DNA of 64,000 bases, taken from assembly GCA_016789905.1 (NCBI GenBank), contig JAEUQC010000182.1, forward strand, positions 19,418-83,417, given 5' to 3'. The translations under genes and the position numbers were made by a program. Of this stretch, positions 1-8,275 are shown in pieces (the stretch's first letter is position 1; the number at the start of each line of letters is the position of its first letter). This stretch comes from Bryobacterales bacterium. GTDB lineage: Bacteria; Acidobacteriota; Terriglobia; Bryobacterales; Bryobacteraceae. The notes beneath the pieces were generated by a model that saw only the letters and a program-made list of their open reading frames with translations, made no database searches and had not been told where the DNA came from.

Positions 1-183
1 CTGGTTATCCTTACCCACAGGGGTAAGCACGAAATCCGGTGGGAACTTTGTTCGGATCGGCTGTCCCAGGCGACGCAGGCGGAGCGGGCGCGGCTGGTTT
101 TGTCGCCATCGGGCGCGTCGATCCGATGGCCGCTGCTGGATGAAGATCTTGCGATCGGTCCGCTGATCCTACCGTCTCGATAA
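1..183 (+). CDS. DUF2442-domain protein, 3' part only
   Basis: Frame 1 is open from the window edge to a TAA at 181-183 and gives 60 residues. The end carries the pattern typical of DUF2442 proteins: a short helix, then 'RLVLSPSG', then 'IRWPLLDEDLAI', where family members usually read 'GIHWPEIDEDL'. DUF2442 proteins are small, often near DUF4160 partners, and have no settled function. The 5' end lies outside the window, so start and partner cannot be judged. Bases 184-319 after it hold no convincing gene. Confidence 0.6.
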   Translation: MVILTHRGKHEIRWELCSDRLSQATQAERARLVLSPSGASIRWPLLDEDLAIGPLILPSR

Positions 184-319
184 TCTTTGAAACACTGGCG
201 GGGGGCAGGCGATCTATCAGCAGGACCCGTGATCGCGGTCCTCCTGGAGACGCATGGTGGCGCAGCCATCGCGCACCGGGATGTAGTACGGGCGAGGCCG
301 CCTTTTCGTAACGTTTCAG

Positions 320-1261
320 TTATTGGGAGGCGGCTTCGCGCGTTGACGCCTTGGTGGCGACGGCGAGCAAGGTCTCCAAATGGGGAGCCTCGTCCTCCCG
401 GTGGACTGTCGTTACATCGGCGGCCCGGAAGCGGGCCTTTCGAAGAAAATCGAGAATTTCGACTTGCGTGAAGCCGAGCCATACGTCGGCATAGAGCTCT
501 CTGGCCTCCTCGAAACTATGGCGTTGGAGGTCCAATATCACGACTCGCCCGCCAGGCCGGAGAATTCGAAATGCCTCCTGCACCGCTCTCTGCGGATGAA
601 GTGCGTGGTGGAGCGATTGGCTGAAAAGTGCCAAGTCGACTGAGGCGTCCGGCAGGGGCAACTCCTCCAGGTCCCCCAGTTGAAAACTAACGTTCGTGGC
701 GCCCGCTCGGCGGGCGACGCCGGCGGCGTACTCCACCATCTTTTCGGAGTTGTCAATACCGGTGACCTCGATCGCGCGTTGGGCGAGCAGCAGCGAGAGC
801 GTGCCCTCTCCTGAGCCGATATCGGCGATCTGCATCGGCGGCAAAAGCCGAATGAGCATCTCGGAAAGGCCCTTCCATGAGCGGCCTGGAACGTAGTCGC
901 GTCCGAATCGGCCCGCGAGTTCGTCGAAATACGAACGCACCCGGTCCTTGCGCTTCTTCAGAATCAGCCGAAGCGCCTCGTCGTCATCGCGCGTTTCGGC
1001 AAGTTCCAACGCGGACTGCCGAATCACGCCAGAAACAGTGGGGTCGCCTGTGAAGCGATACAGGCTCTTTTGCCCGGCCTTGCGCAGTTCCACAAGCTCC
1101 GCCTGGCGCAGTTGGGAAAGGGCCATGGAAATGCGGCTCTGTCCCATGCCGAGGATTTCCTGCAATTCGGCGACGGAGAGTTCCTCGCGATCAAGGAGAC
1201 GGAGCATCCGGAGACGGCTTTCGTCACCGAGGAGGCGGAGGGCTTTGAGCAGTCCGGGCAT
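320..1261 (-). CDS. ArsR-family regulator fused to a SAM-dependent methyltransferase domain (SahR-like)
   Basis: 313 residues from the ATG at 1261; an upstream TTG at 1282 is less likely. Residues about 5-70 form a winged helix ('LSVAELQEILGMGQSRIS') of ArsR type. Residues about 110-310 form a class I methyltransferase fold, with motif I 'IADIGSGEG' near 145-153 and a later 'LRPGGRVVILDL'. Known family: SahR-type regulators combine these two domains, sense S-adenosylhomocysteine and control the methionine/SAM cycle. Context agrees, because the gene is divergent from ahcY across about 80 bp. Inference: it represses ahcY and itself through the shared intergenic region. It could instead be an active methyltransferase with its own promoter control. 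Confidence 0.85.
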   Translation of the reverse strand: MPGLLKALRLLGDESRLRMLRLLDREELSVAELQEILGMGQSRISMALSQLRQAELVELRKAGQKSLYRFTGDPTVSGVIRQSALELAETRDDDEALRLILKKRKDRVRSYFDELAGRFGRDYVPGRSWKGLSEMLIRLLPPMQIADIGSGEGTLSLLLAQRAIEVTGIDNSEKMVEYAAGVARRAGATNVSFQLGDLEELPLPDASVDLALFSQSLHHALHPQRAVQEAFRILRPGGRVVILDLQRHSFEEARELYADVWLGFTQVEILDFLRKARFRAADVTTVHREDEAPHLETLLAVATKASTREAASQ

Positions 1262-1277
1262 TGAATACACATAGAAT

Positions 1278-1301
1278 ATCAATAAATCATGATCCCTTGA
1301 T
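1278..1301. promoter_or_regulatory. Candidate SahR-type operator between the regulator and ahcY
   Basis: The divergent intergenic region holds ATCAA (1278-1282) and its inverse TTGAT (1297-1301), flanking a perfect 8-bp palindrome ATCATGAT (1286-1293). Placement between an ArsR-type regulator and its likely target suggests an operator. The repeat is seen directly; its binding role is inferred. Confidence 0.4.
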
Positions 1302-1343
1302 GGGAGTATGGTAGTCTAACGGTTGAGGAGTTTTATCTACCGA

Positions 1344-2771
1344 ATGAGTTCCACTGCTAATACACTGGCGGCCGAGTACAAGGTTGCCGACCTCGGGCTG
1401 GCCGATTGGGGCCGGAAAGAGATTTCGATCGCCGAGCACGAGATGCCCGGCCTCATGTCGATTCGTGGGAAGTACGCGAAGGGCAAGCCGCTAGCGGGTG
1501 TGCGGATCACCGGATCGCTCCACATGACGATTCAGACGGCAGTACTGATCGAGACCATGGTCGATCTGGGCGCGAGCGTGCGCTGGGCGAGTTGCAACAT
1601 CTTCTCTACCCAGGACCACGCGGCGGCTGCCATTGCCGCTGCTGGCATTCCCGTGTTTGCCTGGAAGGGCGAGACGTTGGAGGAGTATTGGGAATGCACG
1701 ATGCGCGCAATCGATCACGGCGGGGACAGGGGCCCGGAGATGGTTATCGATGACGGCGGCGACGTCACACTGCTGATTCACAAAGGGTACGAACTCGAAA
1801 ACGGCAGCGACTGGGTGAATACCCCTTCGGGCAGCCATGAAGAGAAAGTGATCAAGGACCTGTTGAAGAAGGTTCATGCGGAGAAACCTCAGTATTGGCA
1901 TGGAATTGTGGCTTCCTGGCGCGGCGTTTCTGAAGAGACGACGACCGGCGTCCACCGCCTGTACAAGATGCAGCAGGACGGCAAGTTGCTCGTTCCGGCG
2001 ATTAACGTGAATGATTCGGTAACCAAGTCGAAGTTCGACAATCTGTATGGCTGCCGGGAATCTCTGGCTGACGGCATCAAGCGGGCCACCGATGTGATGC
2101 TGGCCGGTAAAGTGGCCGTTGTTTGCGGGTATGGCGACGTGGGTAAGGGCTCGGCGCAGTCTCTGCGAGGGATGGGCGCGCGTGTGATTGTCACCGAGAT
2201 CGATCCGATCAATGCTCTGCAGGCCGCGATGGAGGGCTATCAGGTTACGACTGTTGAAGAGACTCTGGGTTTGGGCGACATCTATGTCACCACCACGGGC
2301 AACGTGGACATTATCACCCTCGAGCACATGAAGCACATGAAGGACCAGGCCATTGTGTGCAACATCGGTCACTTTGACAACGAAATCCAGGTCGATAAGC
2401 TGAATCAGTGCGAAGGCGTCGTGCGGTTGAATATCAAGCCGCAGGTCGACAAGTACACCTTCCCCTCGGGCAATTGCATCTTCATGTTGGCCGAAGGGCG
2501 CCTGGTGAATCTCGGTTGTGCTACGGGCCATCCGAGTTTCGTTATGTCCAACAGCTTTGCGAACCAGACGTTGGCGCAATTGGATCTTTGGGCGAACAAG
2601 GATGTATATAAAGTCGGTGTTTACACCCTACCGAAAAAGCTGGACGAAGAAGTGGCGCGGCTTCACTTGGAGAAGATTGGCGTTAAGTTGACCGTGCTAA
2701 CGCCTGCCCAGGCCGATTACATCGGAGTTCCGGTGGAAGGTCCCTACAAGCCGGATACTTACCGTTACTAG
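1344..2771 (+). CDS. ahcY: Adenosylhomocysteinase
   Basis: 475 residues from the ATG at 1344, preceded by GAGGAG at 1325-1330; the in-frame TTG at 1323 is a weaker start. The enzyme hydrolyses S-adenosylhomocysteine to adenosine and homocysteine and so relieves product inhibition of methyltransferases in the cytoplasm. The NAD-binding glycine motif 'GYGDVGKG' lies near residues 261-268, the conserved 'HPSFVMSNSFANQ' is present, and the chain ends in 'YKPDTYRY', the typical lysine/tyrosine C-terminus that completes the neighbouring subunit's NAD site. Length is normal for bacterial enzymes with the extra insertion. It is transcribed away from the ArsR-methyltransferase gene, its probable regulator, and is followed by a strong hairpin. 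Confidence 0.97.
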   Translation: MSSTANTLAAEYKVADLGLADWGRKEISIAEHEMPGLMSIRGKYAKGKPLAGVRITGSLHMTIQTAVLIETMVDLGASVRWASCNIFSTQDHAAAAIAAAGIPVFAWKGETLEEYWECTMRAIDHGGDRGPEMVIDDGGDVTLLIHKGYELENGSDWVNTPSGSHEEKVIKDLLKKVHAEKPQYWHGIVASWRGVSEETTTGVHRLYKMQQDGKLLVPAINVNDSVTKSKFDNLYGCRESLADGIKRATDVMLAGKVAVVCGYGDVGKGSAQSLRGMGARVIVTEIDPINALQAAMEGYQVTTVEETLGLGDIYVTTTGNVDIITLEHMKHMKDQAIVCNIGHFDNEIQVDKLNQCEGVVRLNIKPQVDKYTFPSGNCIFMLAEGRLVNLGCATGHPSFVMSNSFANQTLAQLDLWANKDVYKVGVYTLPKKLDEEVARLHLEKIGVKLTVLTPAQADYIGVPVEGPYKPDTYRY

Positions 2772-2791
2772 AGGTTGGAATTCTTTTCCTG

Positions 2792-2813
2792 GCCCCCGCC
2801 ATCCAGCGGGGGC
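2792..2813 (+). terminator. Hairpin terminator after ahcY
   Basis: A perfect 8-bp stem (GCCCCCGC / GCGGGGGC) with a 6-base loop lies 20 bases after the ahcY stop codon, followed by TTCCCTT. The U-tract is imperfect, but stem strength and position fit an intrinsic terminator. Confidence 0.65.
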
Positions 2814-2990
2814 TTCCCTTGCGCTTCTACCGCGCTTCTTCGCAACGATCGGATCGCCTGCCGCCTCCAGAGGCGATGTTGTCGGGAAACGGTTCAGAAA
2901 ATTCCGCTTCGCGATGATTTCTGACGTCTGGCGCCCGTAAGCCCAACTGGGTCCGGCCTACGGGCAACCATGGTTCGTGGGTTAGTCGGT

Positions 2991-5900
2991 CTAGTCGACC
3001 ACCCGGACTGGTACTGATGTTGATTGCCCGCCCTGATTAATCGAGAGAGGGATATTGAAGCCCGTCGGAACGGTACGCGGCACCCGAGCATTGACTTGAT
3101 AAATGCCGACTTGTCCCGGCATCAGTCCCGCGAATTCGATACTCAGGTTCACGCCTCCCAGTTGAACGACGGGGGTAATCACCGGAGTAGCGATTGGATT
3201 GGACCCAGCCGGGAACCCCGCCTCGACGGCCGGCGACGTGTTCCCCATACCCGTTAGGTAGATCGAGATCACATCTTCCCAGTGAATGGGGTTGGAGACC
3301 GTCACGACTTCATTGTTCCTGGCGCGAATCACGGTGGGCAACTGGGTGTCAGTTCCGTTTGTGCCCGACCTGAAAATACTCGGCGCGGCCGGCAAAATAG
3401 TCAGATTGAAATTGTCGCTGACGCCGCCAGGCGTTCGCAGAATCAACGTAACGTTGCCATCCACTTGGTACGGCATCTGGGCGTTGATCTGTTCGCTGGA
3501 GGCGAACAGCATCGGGACAGGGACGCCATTCACGGTCAAACAACTCTCGCCAAGCGCGGTCGGAAGGGGAGTGGTGCTGCTCGCCTGGTTGACCGGGCTG
3601 AGATTCGTCCCTATCAGCGAAATCAGACTCCCAGGAGCTGTACTTTGCGAGAAATCGGCAGCGTTTACTATGCGATCGATTCGGGGAACTGCGACGGCGG
3701 AATCATAAGCCCACGGCAGCACCGTAATTCCGCTGGTCGTTAAACTCACAATGGCCTGACGGCTATATAGCGGCGCCAATGTTCGCGTAAACGGGCGGGC
3801 CGTCTCCGATAGGAGCGGAGCCTCGGTCATGCGTGTCGAGCGGAGTGCGGTGCTGCTGGACATGTCGAGTCTCTGAATGATCCCGGGACTTTGGGCATTC
3901 GGAGCTGTTGTCCTAAAACCACCTTGGTCGACAAAGGCGAATCCTGAGTTGGTGCCGGTTCCTGTTTCAAACTGCCTCGTTGGAACCAATGAGGCGTTGA
4001 GGAGCAGGTTCCCGACTACGAACTGGTCGAAGTTGGATGCCGCGTAGGCTCCGCTCAATGACGTGCCCTCTTTCCTCGAAATCGTAAACGAATCGACGTT
4101 TGCGTTATAGAGCATTAATGTGCCATCTGGCTGCAAGGCAAGAATGGAAGAGCCATTCCCGCTGGCGACCAATACGGTGTTTACGTTGATGTCGTTCTTA
4201 AAGATCCCGAGCGTAGGCGGTGTGTTGGCAGACCGCGTCAGCAAGTCGACGCGATCGATGGTGTGGGTCGGTCCGGCCACTCGGGAGGCAACCAGCGTTG
4301 CCCGTCCGGAACTCGCGATCGACTTCGGATAGTGTCCAAACGGCATCCGGATTGGAGCGCTTGGTTGCAGGGTCTCCAAGTCGAAGACACTGATGAGTTG
4401 GGAGTTATCATGCCCAACCATCAGCCACCGGCGGTCGAAGGAAATGGCTAGCTGTGTGGGGGTATTGTTCGTTCGAAGGGCCGCAATCTGCGCGTAGCTG
4501 GAACCGTCGAAGACGAGGACCTGATTGGTATCTTGACGAAGCACGAAGTAGCGATCACGAGATGGATCGGCGAGGATATCGACGAGTTTCCCCGGCACGT
4601 TGACAAACATGCCGCGCTGGTCCGGCTCCTTGTTGTTGATGAGCACCCGGACACTGGGGGCAATGTTGACGGCGTCCGCAGATGCGATTTCGATTAGACC
4701 GGTGACGGTACCCTTCGAATTTTGATAGACGGTCGGGTCAACGCGAACAGTGATCGTTGCCGGTGTTACTCCGGACGAGGGGCTGACTGTCACCCCGGCC
4801 AACCGCGAGGTCAATTGGAAAGCGGTCCGATTCCCTCCAGGATCGAGCACGGTAAACTGCTGCGTGCCAACTTGCCGGTCGCAGAAGTTGCCTCGAAATG
4901 AGAGGTCTTCAATCGACGCAATCACCCGTGGTTGCTCGGTCATTCGGCCGGCCGGAATAACCGTTACCCCGCTTTCGGAGATGGCGTACATGGCGGCGCC
5001 ATCGGCCGACATGACACTACGCCCGGACAAATTTTCTTGCAGGTTCAACCGCTCTAGGACTGTCAGGTTGTCCGGTTCGAGCACCTGCAGTTGCGGCTTT
5101 TCGGTCACGCCAGCGGTGCTGGATCCGGCTTTGGTCATCTGCGCATAGATCAGGTTGCGCTGGGTGTCGAAGACGTGGGAGCCGATGTTCAGCACGCCGG
5201 ACGGATCGGGGAATTGCGAAACCAGAGACCCCGAAAGATCGCCAAGTGCCCACCCCGCAAGATGCAGCGAACCATCCCGGTTTGAACTGATAACTCGCGG
5301 CCCGAGTGGAGGTGTCGAGGTGGCCATGAACGCCGAGAGACGGCGAATATCCACGTCGTAACGGAACTCTATCGTCAAATTGTCAGTCGCTCCGCCGGCG
5401 AGAAGCCCGAATATCTTCAGCCCGTCGCCAGAGGCGGTCATCGAACTGGCCACGATGTTAGCGGGGACGTTGCCCGTTGTGACGGGTAACGCCTTTGCGG
5501 TTACTCCGGCGATCGTTTCTAATGTCTGGGTGGAGCCCGTGGCTGGGTCCAACAGCAAGAACTCCGTAGTCGTCACGAGCAGTGCTCGTCCGTCGATCCC
5601 GAACGCGACACCCAGGGGGGGCGCGCCCATGGCGAAGGTCTGTCTGCTATTCGAGCTCAGGTCCAGGATCGTGAGAGCATTAGACGGGGTTCCGGGCGAC
5701 TGAAAGTTACCGAAGTGCGTAACGACAAGAAACTTGCCGTCCGGCGAAAGCGCGAGCGCTCCTGGATTTGGCGCGACATTGATCGAGGTCTGGATGCGGT
5801 TGTCGGCGAGGGACATGACCTCAATCCGATTGGCAGTGAAATTGGCGACGTAAAGCACCTTTCGCGATTCATCGAGTGCCAGGTCCGCGGCGTGCCCGCC

Positions 5901-6008
5901 AATTGCGACGACTTTGCCGACGGTCGCGCTCCACACTGGCGCCATGCAATAACAAAGCAGACTGACCCAGAAACTGACCGTTTTCTTGAGGTTGACTTTC
6001 GCTGACAT
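2991..6008 (-). CDS. Secreted YVTN-type beta-propeller protein with Solibacter C-terminal domain
   Basis: 1005 residues. The N-terminus is a signal peptide (KK, hydrophobic stretch, cleavage near 'VWSA'). Residues about 30-370 and 460-740 contain repeated blades such as 'VLYVANFTANRIEVM' and 'ALSPDGKFLVVTHFG', typical of YVTN/lactonase-like propellers. An Ig-like segment lies between them (about 370-460). The last 230 residues ('IDRIVNAADF', 'PGSLISLIGTNLSP', 'INAQMPYQV') match the Solibacter-type C-terminal domain (TIGR03437), abundant in Solibacter/Bryobacter genomes. It is probably exported and surface or periplasmic. No catalytic residues are recognised, so binding or scaffolding is only a guess. 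It reads away from the Tad pilus operon end and has no evident operon partner. Confidence 0.85.
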   Translation of the reverse strand: MSAKVNLKKTVSFWVSLLCYCMAPVWSATVGKVVAIGGHAADLALDESRKVLYVANFTANRIEVMSLADNRIQTSINVAPNPGALALSPDGKFLVVTHFGNFQSPGTPSNALTILDLSSNSRQTFAMGAPPLGVAFGIDGRALLVTTTEFLLLDPATGSTQTLETIAGVTAKALPVTTGNVPANIVASSMTASGDGLKIFGLLAGGATDNLTIEFRYDVDIRRLSAFMATSTPPLGPRVISSNRDGSLHLAGWALGDLSGSLVSQFPDPSGVLNIGSHVFDTQRNLIYAQMTKAGSSTAGVTEKPQLQVLEPDNLTVLERLNLQENLSGRSVMSADGAAMYAISESGVTVIPAGRMTEQPRVIASIEDLSFRGNFCDRQVGTQQFTVLDPGGNRTAFQLTSRLAGVTVSPSSGVTPATITVRVDPTVYQNSKGTVTGLIEIASADAVNIAPSVRVLINNKEPDQRGMFVNVPGKLVDILADPSRDRYFVLRQDTNQVLVFDGSSYAQIAALRTNNTPTQLAISFDRRWLMVGHDNSQLISVFDLETLQPSAPIRMPFGHYPKSIASSGRATLVASRVAGPTHTIDRVDLLTRSANTPPTLGIFKNDINVNTVLVASGNGSSILALQPDGTLMLYNANVDSFTISRKEGTSLSGAYAASNFDQFVVGNLLLNASLVPTRQFETGTGTNSGFAFVDQGGFRTTAPNAQSPGIIQRLDMSSSTALRSTRMTEAPLLSETARPFTRTLAPLYSRQAIVSLTTSGITVLPWAYDSAVAVPRIDRIVNAADFSQSTAPGSLISLIGTNLSPVNQASSTTPLPTALGESCLTVNGVPVPMLFASSEQINAQMPYQVDGNVTLILRTPGGVSDNFNLTILPAAPSIFRSGTNGTDTQLPTVIRARNNEVVTVSNPIHWEDVISIYLTGMGNTSPAVEAGFPAGSNPIATPVITPVVQLGGVNLSIEFAGLMPGQVGIYQVNARVPRTVPTGFNIPLSINQGGQSTSVPVRVVD

Positions 6009-6185
6009 AACTTTTCCGCTTCCTTACGATATTTTTCTGACGCCCAACGCGTGATCCAGTCTCTTGCTCCTGGCCGGATAGTGGCTCTGCGATCCCTCGC
6101 GGCCATCGTTCTACGGGCTGGGACTTTCCGCTTTTTCTCTAACTCGTGTCGTCCGCGCCAGCCAATCGGCGCGAATTTCCTTTAC

Positions 6186-6281
6186 TTACTCTTCTTCCGT
6201 ATTTCGGCGGCGTAACACGATTACGCCCAAAAACAGCGCGGCCATCGCGGCGCAAACGATACGAACCATATTCGAATCCAT
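6186..6281 (-). CDS. 31-residue single-pass membrane peptide at the end of the Tad operon
   Basis: A short gene on the minus strand, ATG at 6281 and TAA at 6186-6188. It encodes about 31 residues: a short N-terminus, one hydrophobic segment (residues about 6-23), then 'RRRNTEEE', giving a positive-inside pattern with an acidic tail. Support for translation is a strong Shine-Dalgarno sequence (AAGGAGAGAGG) about 6 bases before the ATG. It lies 75 bases downstream of tadC in the same orientation. It lacks the Flp pilin motif (G/XXXXEY followed by a long hydrophobic stretch), so it is not a pilin by sequence. The role is unknown; an accessory membrane peptide of the pilus is possible. Confidence 0.5.
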   Translation of the reverse strand: MDSNMVRIVCAAMAALFLGVIVLRRRNTEEE

Positions 6282-6356
6282 AGTATTCCTCTCTCCTTAA
6301 CTGTTTGTTTGACCGGCACTAGGCCGGGTAAGTTGGTACCCTGTACGACAAGTGCG

Positions 6357-7277
6357 TCAGATGTTGTTAACCATCGGAAGCAGTTCGCGCACAATTTTGA
6401 CAGCCATCGGTCCGACAGTGACAACGAAGAGCGACGGCATAATGCAAAAGAAGATCGGGAAAATGAGTTTTACGCCGAGTTTGGCGGCCTTTTCCTCAGC
6501 GATCTGACGAGCCTGGATGCGCATGAAGTCGGCGTGGGCCCGAAGACTCTGTGCGATGCCCGTACCGAATCGATCCGCCTGAATCAGGACCGCGACAAGC
6601 TTTTTTAAGTCGTCGACTGCTGTGCGGTCCGCTAGATTGCGCAGTGCCTCCACACGCCGCTTTCCGGCCTTGAGCTCCAGGTTGATCATAGCGAACTCTT
6701 CAGTGATCTCCTTGTGAGCGTGCTCGAGTTCTTTGGCTACCTGGATCATTGCCTGATCCAACCCAAGACCGCTCTCCACGCAGACGACCAAGAGGTCCAA
6801 CGCATTCGCCAGCCCTCTCTGAACGGCCTTCTGGCGGCGTTGGGATTTGATCTTTACGTATTCATTCGGCCCAAAGAAACCAGCGGCACCGGCGGCGAGG
6901 ATTGCAGCGATCTTGTTGGTGGAGTCGGCTGTTGAATTGGCGACAGCAAGACTCATTAACAGCGGCAGACTTACTCCTAGGAGGATTTTGGCGCCATATA
7001 GAACCCGGAGGGCGTTCGAACCCTTGATTCCAGCTCGAATCAGCCGGCGCTGCATTACAGTGACATCCTTGGGCGATGCCGGAACAAGGTTGCCCAGCCT
7101 CTTGATCAAATCGTGAAAGACAAGACTCGGGTGAACCGGGATCTTCTCCTGGGCAAGCGTCTCCATTCCCGTGACGCGCTCAATCGCTTCTTTTGGCCGG
7201 ACCCACATCTTTAGGCCGGCGGCGGCAATCGCGACCGCGACCGTGAGGAATACTAGAAAGGCTATCAGGAGTGGCAT
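6357..7277 (-). CDS. tadC: Tad pilus inner-membrane platform protein TadC
   Basis: 306 residues with an N-terminal transmembrane helix, a cytoplasmic helical T2SSF (GspF) domain ('ANALDLLVVCVESGLGLDQAMIQVAKEL') and C-terminal hydrophobic helices. TadC pairs with TadB to form the inner-membrane platform on which the CpaF ATPase works to assemble Flp pili. It starts 3 bases after the tadB stop codon, so the two are translationally coupled. Assigned as TadC rather than TadB by operon order and by the 'SRLVD'-type N-terminus of the upstream paralogue. Confidence 0.92.
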   Translation of the reverse strand: MPLLIAFLVFLTVAVAIAAAGLKMWVRPKEAIERVTGMETLAQEKIPVHPSLVFHDLIKRLGNLVPASPKDVTVMQRRLIRAGIKGSNALRVLYGAKILLGVSLPLLMSLAVANSTADSTNKIAAILAAGAAGFFGPNEYVKIKSQRRQKAVQRGLANALDLLVVCVESGLGLDQAMIQVAKELEHAHKEITEEFAMINLELKAGKRRVEALRNLADRTAVDDLKKLVAVLIQADRFGTGIAQSLRAHADFMRIQARQIAEEKAAKLGVKLIFPIFFCIMPSLFVVTVGPMAVKIVRELLPMVNNI

Positions 7278-7280
7278 CGG

Positions 7281-8255
7281 CTAGACCTCAATGTTTACAA
7301 TCTTCTGAATGATGGCGTATCCGACCAATTGAAGAACCACGGCGCCGCCCATCATGTAATTGCCCAGTTCGTCGCTGAAGAAAAAGCGAACATAGTCGGG
7401 ATTGGCCCAGAACATGAGAACTGCCACGCCAACTGGGATTAACGTTAGCGCGGTGCCGGTCATTCGTCCATGGGCGCTGATAGCCTTAATGCGGCCTCGC
7501 AACTTAAACCTCTCGCGCATCAAATAGGCCAACTTGTCGAGAATTTCCGCGAGGTTGCCGCCGGTGCGCTTCTGCAACATGACAGCTGAAACGAAAAAAT
7601 GCACATCGAGAGAAGGAACCCGAGTGGCTAGCTTTTCCAAAGCCAGTTCCAGCGGCATCCCGAGATTGTGTTCCTCGAACGTGCGCCGAAATTCGCCAGA
7701 GAGCGGTTCCTGGAACTCACGATGCAGCATTTCCAGTGAAACGGAAAACGCATGGCCAGCGCGCATGGATCTGGCGACGAATTCCAAGCTTTCCGGAAAC
7801 TGCTCTTCAAACTTGTGGAGACGCTCGGATCGCTTGCGGAGGACATAGAGGAGCGGGACCGATCCGGAGATCAACGCCGGAATGAATGCGAATGGCCGAT
7901 GCTGTGGTGGAAACAGCAGCCACCCCGCCGCATAGCCGCATAAAAACATGCCAAGGCATCCGTGCATGAGTCGGGCGACTTTCCAGCGTAGGCCGGCTTG
8001 TTCGATCAGCCGATGCAGCCGGTCGCGCAGTTCCATCCGTTGAAGCAGGCGGAGGACCATCTGACCTGCCACCGCTTCATCGACAGAAATGAGCGCTAGA
8101 CTTTTCTTCTTCTTTTGGTCCTTCTTCTTGCCGTCAGGATCGACAAGGCGTGAACGGATCTTGCCTACATCCGCGTTTCGGAAGGTGCGGCTAAGAAACC
8201 ACCACGCCCCGAGCGAGATGATCCACACAACAAGAAGAATTAGGATAAACGTCAT
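7281..8255 (-). CDS. tadB: Tad pilus inner-membrane platform protein TadB
   Basis: 324 residues: an N-terminal transmembrane helix, a lysine-rich cytoplasmic stretch (about 45-55, 'KKKDQKKKK'), two further hydrophobic segments, a T2SSF domain ('FPESLEFVARSMRAGHAFSVSLEMLHREF') and two C-terminal helices. It forms the pilus assembly platform with TadC. It lies 20 bases after cpaF and immediately before tadC in the classic order cpaF-tadB-tadC. Confidence 0.93.
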   Translation of the reverse strand: MTFILILLVVWIISLGAWWFLSRTFRNADVGKIRSRLVDPDGKKKDQKKKKSLALISVDEAVAGQMVLRLLQRMELRDRLHRLIEQAGLRWKVARLMHGCLGMFLCGYAAGWLLFPPQHRPFAFIPALISGSVPLLYVLRKRSERLHKFEEQFPESLEFVARSMRAGHAFSVSLEMLHREFQEPLSGEFRRTFEEHNLGMPLELALEKLATRVPSLDVHFFVSAVMLQKRTGGNLAEILDKLAYLMRERFKLRGRIKAISAHGRMTGTALTLIPVGVAVLMFWANPDYVRFFFSDELGNYMMGGAVVLQLVGYAIIQKIVNIEV

Positions 8256-8275
8256 GCTGTTACACTCCGCGGACT

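Noticed and set aside
1283..1343. SAH or SAM riboswitch upstream of ahcY
   Set aside because: The untranslated region is too short and shows palindromic DNA sites rather than a riboswitch fold.
1491..2579. 362-residue ORF antisense to ahcY
   Set aside because: It is a shadow of a strongly conserved gene in GC-rich DNA; its protein has no recognisable domain.
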